43,161 nucleotides of DNA from DATAJX01 sp964601735 (GCA_964601735.1 CAZROO010000009.1:1-43161), one strand, 5' to 3'. Counted from the stretch's first letter, positions 16,806-26,010 are shown. Made by a program: numbers and translations. The notes: generated by a model not told the origin, from the sequence alone.

Positions 16806-18068
16806 TTAGAGCTTGAGACCCTGGGGCAGTTGGCCTGCGGGGAGGCTTTGCTTTTCGCCGGTTCTGCGGTTTTTCCACTCCACCTCGCCCGCCGCCACGC
16901 CCTTGGGACCGATGGTGGCTTGCCAGGGCAGGCCGATCAAATCCATGTCGGCAAATTTTTCGCCCGCGCTGGCGTCGCGGTCGTCGGTCAGGGCTTCGAG
17001 GCCTTGAACCTTGAGCTGGTCTTCGAGTTTGGCGACGGCGATATCGCAGCCCGCATCTCCGGGACGCAGGTTGATGATGCCGACGTGGAAAGGTGCGATC
17101 TCCATCGACCAGACCAGCCCAGCGTCGTCAGAGAGCACTTCGGCGATGGTGCCCATGACACGGCTGGGGCCGAGGCCGTAGCAACCCATGACCGGATGTT
17201 TGGCCTTGCCGTCCTTGTCGGCGAAAGTGAGGCCGCAAGCCTCGCTGAATCGGGTGCCCAGCTTAAAAATATTACCGACTTCGATGGCTTTGGCGGTTGC
17301 GAGTTTTTTCTCGTCGCCGTCTTTATAATCGGGAATCAGGTCGGCGATGGCTTCTTTTTCGTCGATGATTTCCTCGTTGATGGCGTCGCCGCTGGGGAGC
17401 CTATAAACGATATCTTCGCCGCTGTCGGTGAGGGTCTGGAACTCGTGCGAGTATTTACTGAAGGCGCCGCCGGAGGCGAAGGTGCGCAGGGTCAACTCGC
17501 CCAGGCCGAGGCGCTGGTAGATGCGCTTGTAGGCCTCGGTGGCTTTTTCGTAGAACGCGTCCAGGTCTTCCTGTGTGGCGTGGAAGGAGTACATGTCCTT
17601 CATGCGGAACTCGCGGCCCCGCAGCAGGCCACTTTTGGCGCGGGCCTCGTTGCGGAACTTGGTTTGGATTTGATACACGGCGGCGGGCAGGTCGCGGTAG
17701 CTTTGGATGACGCTGGCGCCGACCGGGGTGACGACTTCTTCGTGCGTCGGGCCAAGGGCGAGGTCTCTATCCCCCGCCCCTTTGAGCTTGAACAGCACGT
17801 CGATTTTGTCCCAGCGGCCCGTCACGTCCCAGACCTCGCGCGGGTGCAGCGCGGGAAGCAGCAACTCCTGCCCGCCGATGGCGTTCATTTCCTCGCGGAT
17901 AATGTTCTCAATTTTGGAGAGCACCCGCAGGCCCAACGGCAGGTAGCTGTAAACTCCGGCCATGAGTTGGTGCACCATGCCCGCGCGGGTAAGCAACTGG
18001 GCGTTACGGCTGACTTCGTCTTTGCTGACGTGCTTGGTGGTTTTGAGAAAATACTTGCTGCGGCGCAT
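16806..18068 (-). CDS. proS: Prolyl-tRNA synthetase (short alphaproteobacterial type)
   Basis: This class-II synthetase charges tRNA-Pro. The motif-2 region (TKFRNEARAKSGLLRGREF, then RMKDMYSF) and motif-3 region (GCYGLGPSRVMG) are clear, with an anticodon-binding domain at the C-terminus. The protein is 420 residues because it lacks the editing insertion of E. coli ProS, as is normal in alphaproteobacteria. I chose the ATG at 18068 because AAGGAG lies 5 bases upstream; the frame is open further but would run into tRNA-Met. Confidence 0.96.
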   Translation of the reverse strand: MRRSKYFLKTTKHVSKDEVSRNAQLLTRAGMVHQLMAGVYSYLPLGLRVLSKIENIIREEMNAIGGQELLLPALHPREVWDVTGRWDKIDVLFKLKGAGDRDLALGPTHEEVVTPVGASVIQSYRDLPAAVYQIQTKFRNEARAKSGLLRGREFRMKDMYSFHATQEDLDAFYEKATEAYKRIYQRLGLGELTLRTFASGGAFSKYSHEFQTLTDSGEDIVYRLPSGDAINEEIIDEKEAIADLIPDYKDGDEKKLATAKAIEVGNIFKLGTRFSEACGLTFADKDGKAKHPVMGCYGLGPSRVMGTIAEVLSDDAGLVWSMEIAPFHVGIINLRPGDAGCDIAVAKLEDQLKVQGLEALTDDRDASAGEKFADMDLIGLPWQATIGPKGVAAGEVEWKNRRTGEKQSLPAGQLPQGLKL

Positions 18069-18132
18069 GGGGCTCCTTGAATTCAGGCGCGCAATGTAGC
18101 GGTTCTGGCGGGGTTTGGGAAGATTCTTAAAG

Positions 18133-18209
18133 TGGTGGCGCCTCTGTGACTCGAACACAGGACACACGGATTATGATTCCGTTGCTCTAACCAACTGAGC
18201 TAAGGCGCC
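18133..18209 (-). tRNA. tRNA-Met (elongator, anticodon CAT)
   Basis: A 77-nt cloverleaf with encoded CCA. The acceptor stem is GGCGCCT, the anticodon stem ACGGA/TCCGT, and the loop ATCATAA gives CAT. The paired G1–C72 end and overall likeness to elongator tRNA-Met argue against an initiator tRNA. A tRNA-Ile2 with lysidine-modified CAU is less likely on sequence but cannot be ruled out by eye. Confidence 0.9.
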
Positions 18210-18252
18210 AACCGGAGGTCGATTTAACGGGGGTAGCCGGTTCTGTCAATAA

Positions 18253-18274
18253 AGAAGGGGCCGAAGCCCCTTCT
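18253..18274 (-). terminator. Intrinsic terminator of the outer-membrane protein gene
   Basis: On the minus strand AGAAGGGGC–TTCG–GCCCCTTCT forms a 9-bp stem with a stable UUCG loop, followed by TTTATT. Confidence 0.85.
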
Positions 18275-18296
18275 GTTTGTTTAAGCCGACTTCTTT

Positions 18297-18905
18297 TTAG
18301 AAGTAGTAGGCCAGGCCGATGCGGGCCTGACGGTCGTTCAGCTTGCTGTCGGCGCTGCTGCCGGGAGCGGAGCTATCCATACGGCCATAGTAGGTGTTGA
18401 CCAGTTCGCCACGCACGCCAAGATTGTTGGCCAGGTGGTATTCGGCACCGATACCGACCGACGGGCCGGTTTTGGTTTGGGAGTCGTCGATACCGCCGCC
18501 ATTTTGCTCGAACTTGGCGCGGTTGAAGCCGACGCGCACGTACGGCATCAGGCAGTCGTTCATGTTGTAACCCACGCGGGCCGAGGCACCGTAGTTATAA
18601 TCCTGCTTGAACTTGCTGGCGACGGAGCCCATGCCACGGTCGCTATGGGCACTGCTGCCGTTGGCTTCGAGTTCGCCACCCAGGTAGACGTGGTTGCTGA
18701 AGGTTTTACCGTACCCACCGTACAGGCCCAGCACACCGCCGCTGATATTGTGGGTGTCGCTAAAGCCGACGCCCGCGGCATTGCCGGATTGCTTGTTGTT
18801 GATGGATTGGTAACCGCCTTGGACACCGAGATAGGCGCCGTCAATGGCGAAGGTGCTGCCGGCTGCCATGACGGCGGCGGCGGTTAACAGGGCTACTTGC
18901 TTCAT
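18297..18905 (-). CDS. Outer-membrane beta-barrel protein, small porin/OmpA-barrel type
   Basis: A signal peptide (MKQVALLTAAAVMAAGSTFA) precedes a 182-residue mature domain of alternating strands. It has typical features of eight-stranded barrels: GAYLGVQGGYQ at the start, GLYGGYGKTF, the strand pair GASARVGYNM/MPYVRVGFNR, and a terminal ARIGLAYYF that ends in phenylalanine, the usual BAM signal. AAGGAG lies 7–8 bases before the ATG. It is transcribed divergently from the HTH–RuBisCO fusion gene and may be under its control; this is inferred only from position. Confidence 0.88.
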   Translation of the reverse strand: MKQVALLTAAAVMAAGSTFAIDGAYLGVQGGYQSINNKQSGNAAGVGFSDTHNISGGVLGLYGGYGKTFSNHVYLGGELEANGSSAHSDRGMGSVASKFKQDYNYGASARVGYNMNDCLMPYVRVGFNRAKFEQNGGGIDDSQTKTGPSVGIGAEYHLANNLGVRGELVNTYYGRMDSSAPGSSADSKLNDRQARIGLAYYF

Positions 18906-18974
18906 ATGTGTTCTCCTTCGTTAAGGTTGGGGCTGTATGCCAACAAACGGAAGCGGAAACAAGACGAAACAGCA

Positions 18975-19019
18975 TTTCATGGATGAAAAAATTATGCCGT
19001 ATTTATGTTGCTTACGGCA
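18975..19019. promoter_or_regulatory. Two inverted repeats in the divergent OMP / HTH–RuBisCO intergenic region (candidate operators)
   Basis: TTTCAT–GG–ATGAAA (18975–18988) is a perfect 6-bp-arm inverted repeat of the short type bound by Cro/CI-family repressors. TGCCGTA–N11–TACGGCA (18995–19019) is a second one with 7-bp arms. Both lie between the two start codons. Possible promoter boxes for the fusion gene are TTGCGC (19038–19043), 17 bp, CATAAA (19061–19066), which would start the transcript at or very near the ATG. Confidence 0.5.
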
Positions 19020-19072
19020 GGATGAGCTTTTAACCGCTTGCGCATCGGTAAGCGCTATTGCATAAACGAAAT

Positions 19073-20764
19073 ATGCAAAATTTAGGCGAAACCATTAAGA
19101 ATTTGCTGGCTGACCGGGGCATGAGCTCGGCCGAGCTGGCGCGGGCCAGTGGCGTAAGTGTGGCAAGCTTGAGCCGCATCCTTTCTGGGCATACAAACCC
19201 GGGGTTTGAGAGCGTGGTGCGGATTGCCAAGGCGTTGCAAGTGCCCTTGGACAGTTTGGCGATGCTGGAAGGCAGCGGTGTTGCGGCGGCTCCAGCCCCG
19301 CAGGCGGTGGGGGCTTTGACGCCGGAGACAGCTTTGACCGCTGTTCTGGAGCTTTGGGACACCGACCATACCCCCGCCAGCGCGGCCAAGCTGATTGGCA
19401 GCGCCATGCAGGGCGTGTGGGTGGAAAGCTGGACGCAGGATTACGCCGACCCCACCCTGCCCCAGCCCGCCGTGGTTATGGCCGAGACCGTGGGCCCACG
19501 CCGGGTGCGGCTGCAATTGCTGGTGCCTCACCTGATTATCGAAGGCGGTTCGGTACCCGGAATTTTGAGCGTGGTGACCGCCGCACTGACCGGCACCGGT
19601 GCCCGGCTGATGGATATTCGCTTGCCCGAGCTTTTGGCCCGTACCTTTAGGGGACCCGCGTTTGGGGTGCGCGGGGTTCGGGACGCCATGAACAAGCATG
19701 GGCGCCCGCTGATGAGCTGCACCATCCGGCCCCTGCAAGGCTTAAGCGCCCGTCAGTATGGCCGCGCGGTTTACGAGGCTTTGGTGGGCGGGACGGACTT
19801 TTGTGCCGACCCGGTGCTGCTGCATAATATCCCCACCAACGGCTGGCGTGAGCGCTACCGTTTTGCCGCCGAGGCCGCCCATGCCGCCATGCGCGAAACC
19901 AACGAGTTTAAGAGCCACGCCTGTAATATCACCGCCCCCACCGTCGACTTGATGATGGAGCGGGCGCTGTGGGCCAAGGACATGGAAATGGCCATGGTGA
20001 TGGTGGACAGCGTGGCCGTGGGCTGGGCCGGGATGCACAGCCTGGCCGAATGGTGCCGCAAAAACGAGATGGTGCTCTGCGCCATGGGCGGGCGGGCGCT
20101 TTCCGGCGACATGATGAGCGAGCAGCTCCATGCCAAATTACTGCGCTGGGCGGGGTGCGACGTGGTTTCGACCGCCAGCCCGCTGCGCGGCAGCGTGGTG
20201 AACCGCCGCCAGGTGGGCGGGGTGATGACCGCCCTGCGCGATGATAACATCCCCGCCGCGCCGGACACCGGGCATTATGTGAACCAGCCTTTCCACGGCG
20301 TGAGCGCCGCCCTGCCCGCTGTGGGCGGCGGGCATAACCCGTGGCACTTTCCGCGGCTTATCGACGCTTTGGGCGACCATGTGGTGATTCAATGCGGCGG
20401 CAGCATCATGGGCCACCCGTGGGGTAGCCAGGCGGGCGCCATGGCCAACCGTACCGCCATTGAGGCGCTGGTGCAGGCCCGCAACGAAGGCCTGAGCCTG
20501 GCGGTGGAAGGCCGCACCGTGCTGACCAAGGCCGCCCGCTACAGCCCGGAACTGAAGCAGGCGCTTGACCACTGGCATGAGGGGGCTTTCCTGTTCGGGG
20601 TGATTTCCAGCACCGTGAGCGGCGCCACCGCCCGCCCCAACCAGCCGAGCGGCGCGGAAGTCCAATCTTTTTCGGGCCAGCCGAAGGACAACATCAAGCC
20701 TTTTGCACCGCGCGATGTAAACCGCGATGACGATGATGACGACAATGATAATGAGCCGGTGTAA
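19073..20764 (+). CDS. HTH (Cro/CI-type) – RuBisCO large-subunit-like fusion, predicted catalytically dead
   Basis: Residues 5–60 form an XRE/Cro-CI helix-turn-helix (SSAELARASGVSVASLSRIL). After an Ala/Pro linker, residues 80–500 match a form-I RuBisCO large subunit: N-domain 80–185, then the barrel with NKHGRPLMSCTIRP, YGRAVYEALVGGTDF, GHPWG and ANRTAIEALVQARNEG. By hand alignment to spinach RbcL, the active site is lost: K175 is R219, K177 L221, the carbamylated K201 A245, D203 P247, E204 V248, H294 M338, R295 G339, H327 S366, K334 G373, S379 V417, N123 Ala. G380/G381 and G403/G404 remain (G418/G419, G442/G443), as does W66 (W116). The acidic, Pro-rich tail (512–563) looks disordered. I chose the ATG at 19073 over a TTG at 19058; no Shine-Dalgarno is seen. 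A role as a ligand-sensing regulator is inference. Confidence 0.9.
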   Translation: MQNLGETIKNLLADRGMSSAELARASGVSVASLSRILSGHTNPGFESVVRIAKALQVPLDSLAMLEGSGVAAAPAPQAVGALTPETALTAVLELWDTDHTPASAAKLIGSAMQGVWVESWTQDYADPTLPQPAVVMAETVGPRRVRLQLLVPHLIIEGGSVPGILSVVTAALTGTGARLMDIRLPELLARTFRGPAFGVRGVRDAMNKHGRPLMSCTIRPLQGLSARQYGRAVYEALVGGTDFCADPVLLHNIPTNGWRERYRFAAEAAHAAMRETNEFKSHACNITAPTVDLMMERALWAKDMEMAMVMVDSVAVGWAGMHSLAEWCRKNEMVLCAMGGRALSGDMMSEQLHAKLLRWAGCDVVSTASPLRGSVVNRRQVGGVMTALRDDNIPAAPDTGHYVNQPFHGVSAALPAVGGGHNPWHFPRLIDALGDHVVIQCGGSIMGHPWGSQAGAMANRTAIEALVQARNEGLSLAVEGRTVLTKAARYSPELKQALDHWHEGAFLFGVISSTVSGATARPNQPSGAEVQSFSGQPKDNIKPFAPRDVNRDDDDDDNDNEPV

Positions 20765-20769
20765 AACTC

Positions 20770-21174
20770 ATGCAAAATCAATATATTGACAAGCTTACCT
20801 GGCTACACATTGAGAATGGCCGGGTGCTGGTGACGCGAAGCAAAGGCAAGGATACCTTTTACATGCCGGGCGGCAAGCGCGAGGCCGGGGAAAGCGACCA
20901 GCAGGCGCTGGCGCGGGAAATCAGTGAGGAATTATCGGTGACGCTGGATGCGGCAAAAGCCAAGTATATTCATACCTTTGAGGCGCAGGCGCATGGCCGC
21001 CCCGAGGGCACGCTGGTGCGGATGACGTGTTACGACGCGCCGTATGAGGGCGAACTGAAAGCCTCGGCGGAAATTGAGGAAATCGACTGGTTCGGTTACG
21101 CCGACAGGCCACGGATTGCGCTGGCGGGACAGATTATTTTCGACTGGCTGAAACAACGCGGGATGATGGAGTAG
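20770..21174 (+). CDS. Nudix hydrolase
   Basis: Nudix enzymes cleave nucleoside diphosphates linked to another group. The box G35–x5–E41–x7–R49–E50–I–S–E53–E54–L–S56–V57 matches the consensus except for serine in place of the last glycine, so metal binding and activity should be retained. The 134-residue protein is a bare Nudix domain with no targeting signal. It starts 5 bp after the stop of the HTH–RuBisCO fusion and ends 2 bp before the small-subunit gene, so the three form one operon. The substrate cannot be told from sequence; a nucleotide sugar or other phosphorylated metabolite would fit the RuBisCO-like context. Confidence 0.9.
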   Translation: MQNQYIDKLTWLHIENGRVLVTRSKGKDTFYMPGGKREAGESDQQALAREISEELSVTLDAAKAKYIHTFEAQAHGRPEGTLVRMTCYDAPYEGELKASAEIEEIDWFGYADRPRIALAGQIIFDWLKQRGMME

Positions 21175-21176
21175 AT

Positions 21177-21527
21177 ATGAACCAACGTTTTGAAACTTTT
21201 GCCTTTTTGCCGCCACTTTCCAACGCACAGATTGAGGCCCAGGCGCATACCCTGCTGGCCAACGGCTGGCTCGCCACCATCGAGTTTGCCGAGGCCCCGA
21301 CCCATGCCGATTTTTACTGGCGGCAATGGCCGCTGTCGCTCAACCAGGGAACCACCCGCTTTGGCGCCGAGGGGCCCCAACACCTGAGCGCGGGGCAGAT
21401 TCTGGCGCAAATTGACGCTTGCGCCCGGCGTCACCCGTATGCCTTTGTGCGCCTTAGCGGCTACAACCCGGCCAGCCGGATGACCGAGATGCAATTCATT
21501 GCCAAGACACCGCAGGAAGGGCAGTAG
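21177..21527 (+). CDS. RuBisCO small-subunit (RbcS/CbbS)-like protein
   Basis: The 116-residue product has the form-I small-subunit layout: ETFAFLPPLS (6–15), a helix with NAQIEAQAHTLLANGW, strand ATIEF, FYWRQWPLSL (46–55), helix AGQILAQIDACARRHP, YAFVRLSGYN (88–97) and MTEMQFIAKTP (102–112). Small subunits are known only with form-I RuBisCO, where they cap the L8 core. Its retention beside a dead large-subunit homologue suggests an assembled L8S8-like complex; this is inferred. GGAG lies 6 bases before the ATG. A hairpin and T-tract follow at 21543–21574. Confidence 0.88.
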   Translation: MNQRFETFAFLPPLSNAQIEAQAHTLLANGWLATIEFAEAPTHADFYWRQWPLSLNQGTTRFGAEGPQHLSAGQILAQIDACARRHPYAFVRLSGYNPASRMTEMQFIAKTPQEGQ

Positions 21528-21542
21528 ACGCGTGCGGGCGTG

Positions 21543-21574
21543 ATGCGCCGGTGGCGCATTGGTGCCGGTTTTTT
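21543..21574 (+). terminator. Probable terminator of the RuBisCO-like operon
   Basis: ATGCGCC–GGT–GGCGCAT hairpin, then a short GC tract and T6. The T-run is about 9 bases from the stem, which makes it weaker than the others. Confidence 0.55.
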
Positions 21575-22093
21575 GTCGGTTGGGCGTGCGGGAATGGCGC
21601 AGGTTTGTCGCTCGGGTGGCACAAAATGGTTCAAAGTGGTTTTTCGATATTTTATGATTTGCAATTTTTTGTTGCTAGAATGGAAAGGTTCGGTTCGAGG
21701 GCCATGAAGGCCTGGTTTTTTTATCTGGGCGACTATGGCTCACCCCAATGGATGCTTGCCCCCGGGTTAAACCCGAAGGCGGCATGACGGCAGTGTTATT
21801 CCTGCTTGGATTTGGATGTGGATGCTGGCCTTCGCCGGGATGAGGCAGTGTTTAGGGTTTTCTTTTTAAACAAGGCCCCGGATAAATCGCGGATTATACG
21901 GCTGCCGTTCTTATTAGCTTTATGGCCGCGATTTTCCGGGGATAGACAGTGTTTGGTGTGGAGTTCTTTTTCGATTTGGCGCGCCAGCCCAACGCGGGGC
22001 AGCGGAGATTTATTAGGATGGCGGCTTTCAGCAAACAAGACCCCGGTTTGCGCCGTAGACGTTCAAGGTTAGAACGTTCTGGTTTGGAGGTAC

Positions 22094-22147
22094 TTTGAGC
22101 GCTTCGCGCACTTTTATCGTGGATGCTGACCTTCGTCAGCATGACAG
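22094..22147 (+). repeat. Dispersed repeat family A, copy 2
   Basis: TTTGAGCGCTTCGCGC, then TTATCGTGGATGC, then the compensated hairpin CTGACCTTCGTCAG and ATGACAG. It ends 8 bp from the glmM stop and, on the minus strand, lies immediately downstream of glmM. Confidence 0.8.
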
Positions 22148-22154
22148 AGGATAA

Positions 22155-23639
22155 TTAGACGGCGGCTTTGACGGCGTCGCTGATGGATTGCAGGTTGGCC
22201 TGCATGGCAGTTTCGGTTTCGGCTTCGACCATCACGCGGATTAAGGGTTCGGTGCCGGACTTGCGCACGAGGGTGCGGCCCTTGCCTTCCAGGTTTTTAT
22301 CGGCATCGCGAATGGCTTTTTGCACAGCATCGCTATCGAGGATTTTCGCGGCGTCGGTGCCTTCGGGTAGTCTGATGTTCTCCATTTTTTGCGGCCACTT
22401 TTTGAACAAGGATTGAAGGCTGCTGGCCGGTAGGAATTTACCGGAAGAGGGACGTGGATGCTGGCCTTCGCCAGCATGGGGCCTCCGGCTCAAAGGGGCT
22501 TCGCCCCCTTGACCCCCATGAACATCATCCCTTGTTCTACCCTCTGCCCCATTGGCGGCACCGCGGGCGAGGTAGTTGAGAACCTGGAGGGCGGCGAGCG
22601 TGCCGTCGCCGGTGGTGGCGTAGTCCTTGAAAATCAGGTGGCCGGAGTTTTCGCCGCCAAGGTTGTAACCGTGTTCGCGCATGGCGCTTTCGACGTGGTG
22701 ATCACCCACCGGGGTGCGGTGGAGGTTGAGGCCGATGGTTTTGAGATAGTGCTCGAAACCCATATTGCTCATGACCGTGCTGACGACGCCACCGCCGGTA
22801 AGCGTGCCGTCGGCCCTGCCCTGCGTGGCCATCGCGGCGAGGATGTGGTCGCCATCGAGTATGTCGCCATTTTCGTCAACAAGGATGAGGCGGTCGGCGT
22901 CGCCGTCGAGCGCGATACCGAGGTTGGCCTTGTGCTTTTTGACGCAGCCCGCCAGCGTAGCGGGCGCGGTGGCGCCGACTTCGTGGTTGATGTTGTAGCC
23001 GTCGGGGTCGCAGCCGATGCGGAAGACCTGTGCGCCGAGTTCCCAGAAAATTTTGGGCGCGATTTTGTAGGCGGCGCCGTTGGCGCAATCGACCACCAGC
23101 TTGAGACCGTTGAGGTTGAGGTCGCGCGGGATGGTGGTTTTGACGAATTCGGCGTAGCGGCCCACGGCGTCTTCGACCCGCAGGGCCTTGCCGATGTCGT
23201 CGGCGCTGACGAGCTTGATTTGTTCGGGGTTGTCCATCAGCGCCTCGGTGGCCGTGACGGTGCCGTTGCCGAGCTTGATGCCGTCCGGCCCGAAAATTTT
23301 GATGCCGTTGTCCTCATATGGATTGTGGCTGGCGGTGATCATCACGCCGGCGTCGGCGCGGAGGCTGCGCGTGAGCATGGCCACAGCTGGCGTGGGCAGC
23401 GGGCCAACCAGCAGGCAGGTGAAGCCGACGCTGGTGAAGCCCGCTTGCAGGGCGCTTTCAATCATGTAGCCGGAGAGGCGGGTATCCTTGCCGATGACCA
23501 CCGTGGGCCGGGTGTGCGGCGACTTGGCGCGCAGCACCTGCCCCGCCGCCTGCCCGACACGCACGATGTTGACCGGGTTGAGGACACGTCCGTTGGCGGG
23601 GCCCCGGATGCCGTCGGTGCCGAAATACTTTGATGTCAT
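22155..23639 (-). CDS. glmM: Phosphoglucosamine mutase with repeat-derived insertion
   Basis: GlmM converts glucosamine-6-phosphate to glucosamine-1-phosphate for UDP-GlcNAc and peptidoglycan synthesis. The phosphoserine is S104 in MITASHNPYED, the metal loop is DGDADR, the sugar loop is GENSGH and the phosphate loop is RKSGTEPLIRV. The protein is 494 residues, about 45 longer than usual. Residues ~359–398, between domains 3 and 4, carry extra sequence that includes RRPHAGEGQHPRP. This is the in-frame translation of a palindromic repeat otherwise seen between genes. The catalytic parts are intact, so the enzyme is probably active. It follows ftsH, as in other alphaproteobacteria. Confidence 0.95.
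   Translation of the reverse strand: MTSKYFGTDGIRGPANGRVLNPVNIVRVGQAAGQVLRAKSPHTRPTVVIGKDTRLSGYMIESALQAGFTSVGFTCLLVGPLPTPAVAMLTRSLRADAGVMITASHNPYEDNGIKIFGPDGIKLGNGTVTATEALMDNPEQIKLVSADDIGKALRVEDAVGRYAEFVKTTIPRDLNLNGLKLVVDCANGAAYKIAPKIFWELGAQVFRIGCDPDGYNINHEVGATAPATLAGCVKKHKANLGIALDGDADRLILVDENGDILDGDHILAAMATQGRADGTLTGGGVVSTVMSNMGFEHYLKTIGLNLHRTPVGDHHVESAMREHGYNLGGENSGHLIFKDYATTGDGTLAALQVLNYLARGAANGAEGRTRDDVHGGQGGEAPLSRRPHAGEGQHPRPSSGKFLPASSLQSLFKKWPQKMENIRLPEGTDAAKILDSDAVQKAIRDADKNLEGKGRTLVRKSGTEPLIRVMVEAETETAMQANLQSISDAVKAAV
22446..22565 (-). repeat. Palindromic repeat block inserted in frame within glmM
   Basis: The 120-nt block holds ATGCTGGC–CTTC–GCCAGCAT with a preceding GGACGTGG (about 22452–22478), then GGGGCTTCGCCCC. 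The GGACGTGGAT...GGCCTTCGCC... arrangement recurs outside genes at 28051–28080. Its length is a multiple of three and it contains no stop in the glmM frame. Confidence 0.75.
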
Positions 23640-23743
23640 GCGGCGCTTCTAGCATATCCGGTATGGATAACCAACCTGTCAGCCTAAAGAACGGTGGAAG
23701 CTTCGGCACGGCTTGCCTGGATTGCCACGTCCGCGCGGCGTAA

Positions 23744-23788
23744 GGCTTCGATACCGGCTGTGGGCCGTGCTCCTCGCAATGACGGCAG
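23744..23788 (+). repeat. Direct repeat flanking ftsH, right-hand side (downstream copy)
   Basis: GGCTTCGATACCGGCTGTGG followed by GCCGTGCTCC and a CAATGACG tract. The matching copy at 25935–25978 differs at a few positions. The two lie on either side of ftsH in the same orientation. Confidence 0.7.
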
Positions 23789-23843
23789 TGGCGGAAAGGA
23801 GGCCTGACGGCCCCCTTTCATCCCCCCTCTTCGCCTTTCAAAC

Positions 23844-25772
<1,929 letters not shown>

Positions 25773-25934
25773 GGACGAACTTTACCTCCCCTCCCCGGGC
25801 CGGGCAAGGAAAAGCGGGTAAAAGGGCGCTATGTTTTATAAAAGAATCGTGGCTTCGGTAAAGCCTGCACTGGATTGGCGTTGCCGGTCTCCGCTACGCT
25901 ACGGCTCCCGGTTGCGCGCGGCATGAAGGTCGGA

Positions 25935-25978
25935 GGCTTTGATACCGACTGTGGGCCGTGCTCCCGGGAATGACGCGG
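25935..25978 (+). repeat. Direct repeat flanking ftsH, upstream copy
   Basis: GGCTTTGATACCGACTGTGG followed by GCCGTGCTCC and AATGACG, the second copy of the repeat at 23744–23788. It directly precedes the RpoH-like promoter at 25983. Confidence 0.7.
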
Positions 25979-25982
25979 TGGG

Positions 25983-26010
25983 GTTGTAAAATCGGCTTTT
26001 GGCCCCATTT
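25983..26010 (+). promoter_or_regulatory. RpoH-like promoter of the exported-protein gene at 26065
   Basis: GTTGTAA, a 13-bp spacer and CCCCATTT. The -10 matches the sigma-32 consensus fully; the -35 matches 5 of 7. Confidence 0.6.

Larger units (their letters stand above)
21528..22154. other. 627-bp non-coding region with decayed repeats
   Basis: No convincing gene is present. A plus-strand frame of 78 codons (21551–21787) runs through repeat sequence and lacks a ribosome-binding site. The region holds a CTGGCCTTCGCCGGGATGAGG repeat near 21824–21845 (given here without claim of exact ends), a degraded AACAAGAC...CCCCGG unit (22033–22063) and repeat family A copy 2 against the glmM stop. Parts are AT-rich. 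Confidence 0.7.

Noticed and set aside
18133..18209. tRNA-Ile2 (CAU) instead of tRNA-Met
   Set aside because: The arm sequences resemble elongator tRNA-Met more closely; the alternative stays open but is less likely.
19640..20764. Working RuBisCO carboxylase or methionine-salvage RuBisCO-like enzyme
   Set aside because: The carbamylated lysine, both acidic metal ligands, the catalytic histidines and the loop-6 lysine are all replaced, so neither carboxylation nor metal-assisted enolisation is plausible.
21551..21787. 78-codon plus-strand frame after the RuBisCO-like operon
   Set aside because: It starts within the putative terminator hairpin, lacks a ribosome-binding site and ends in repeat sequence.
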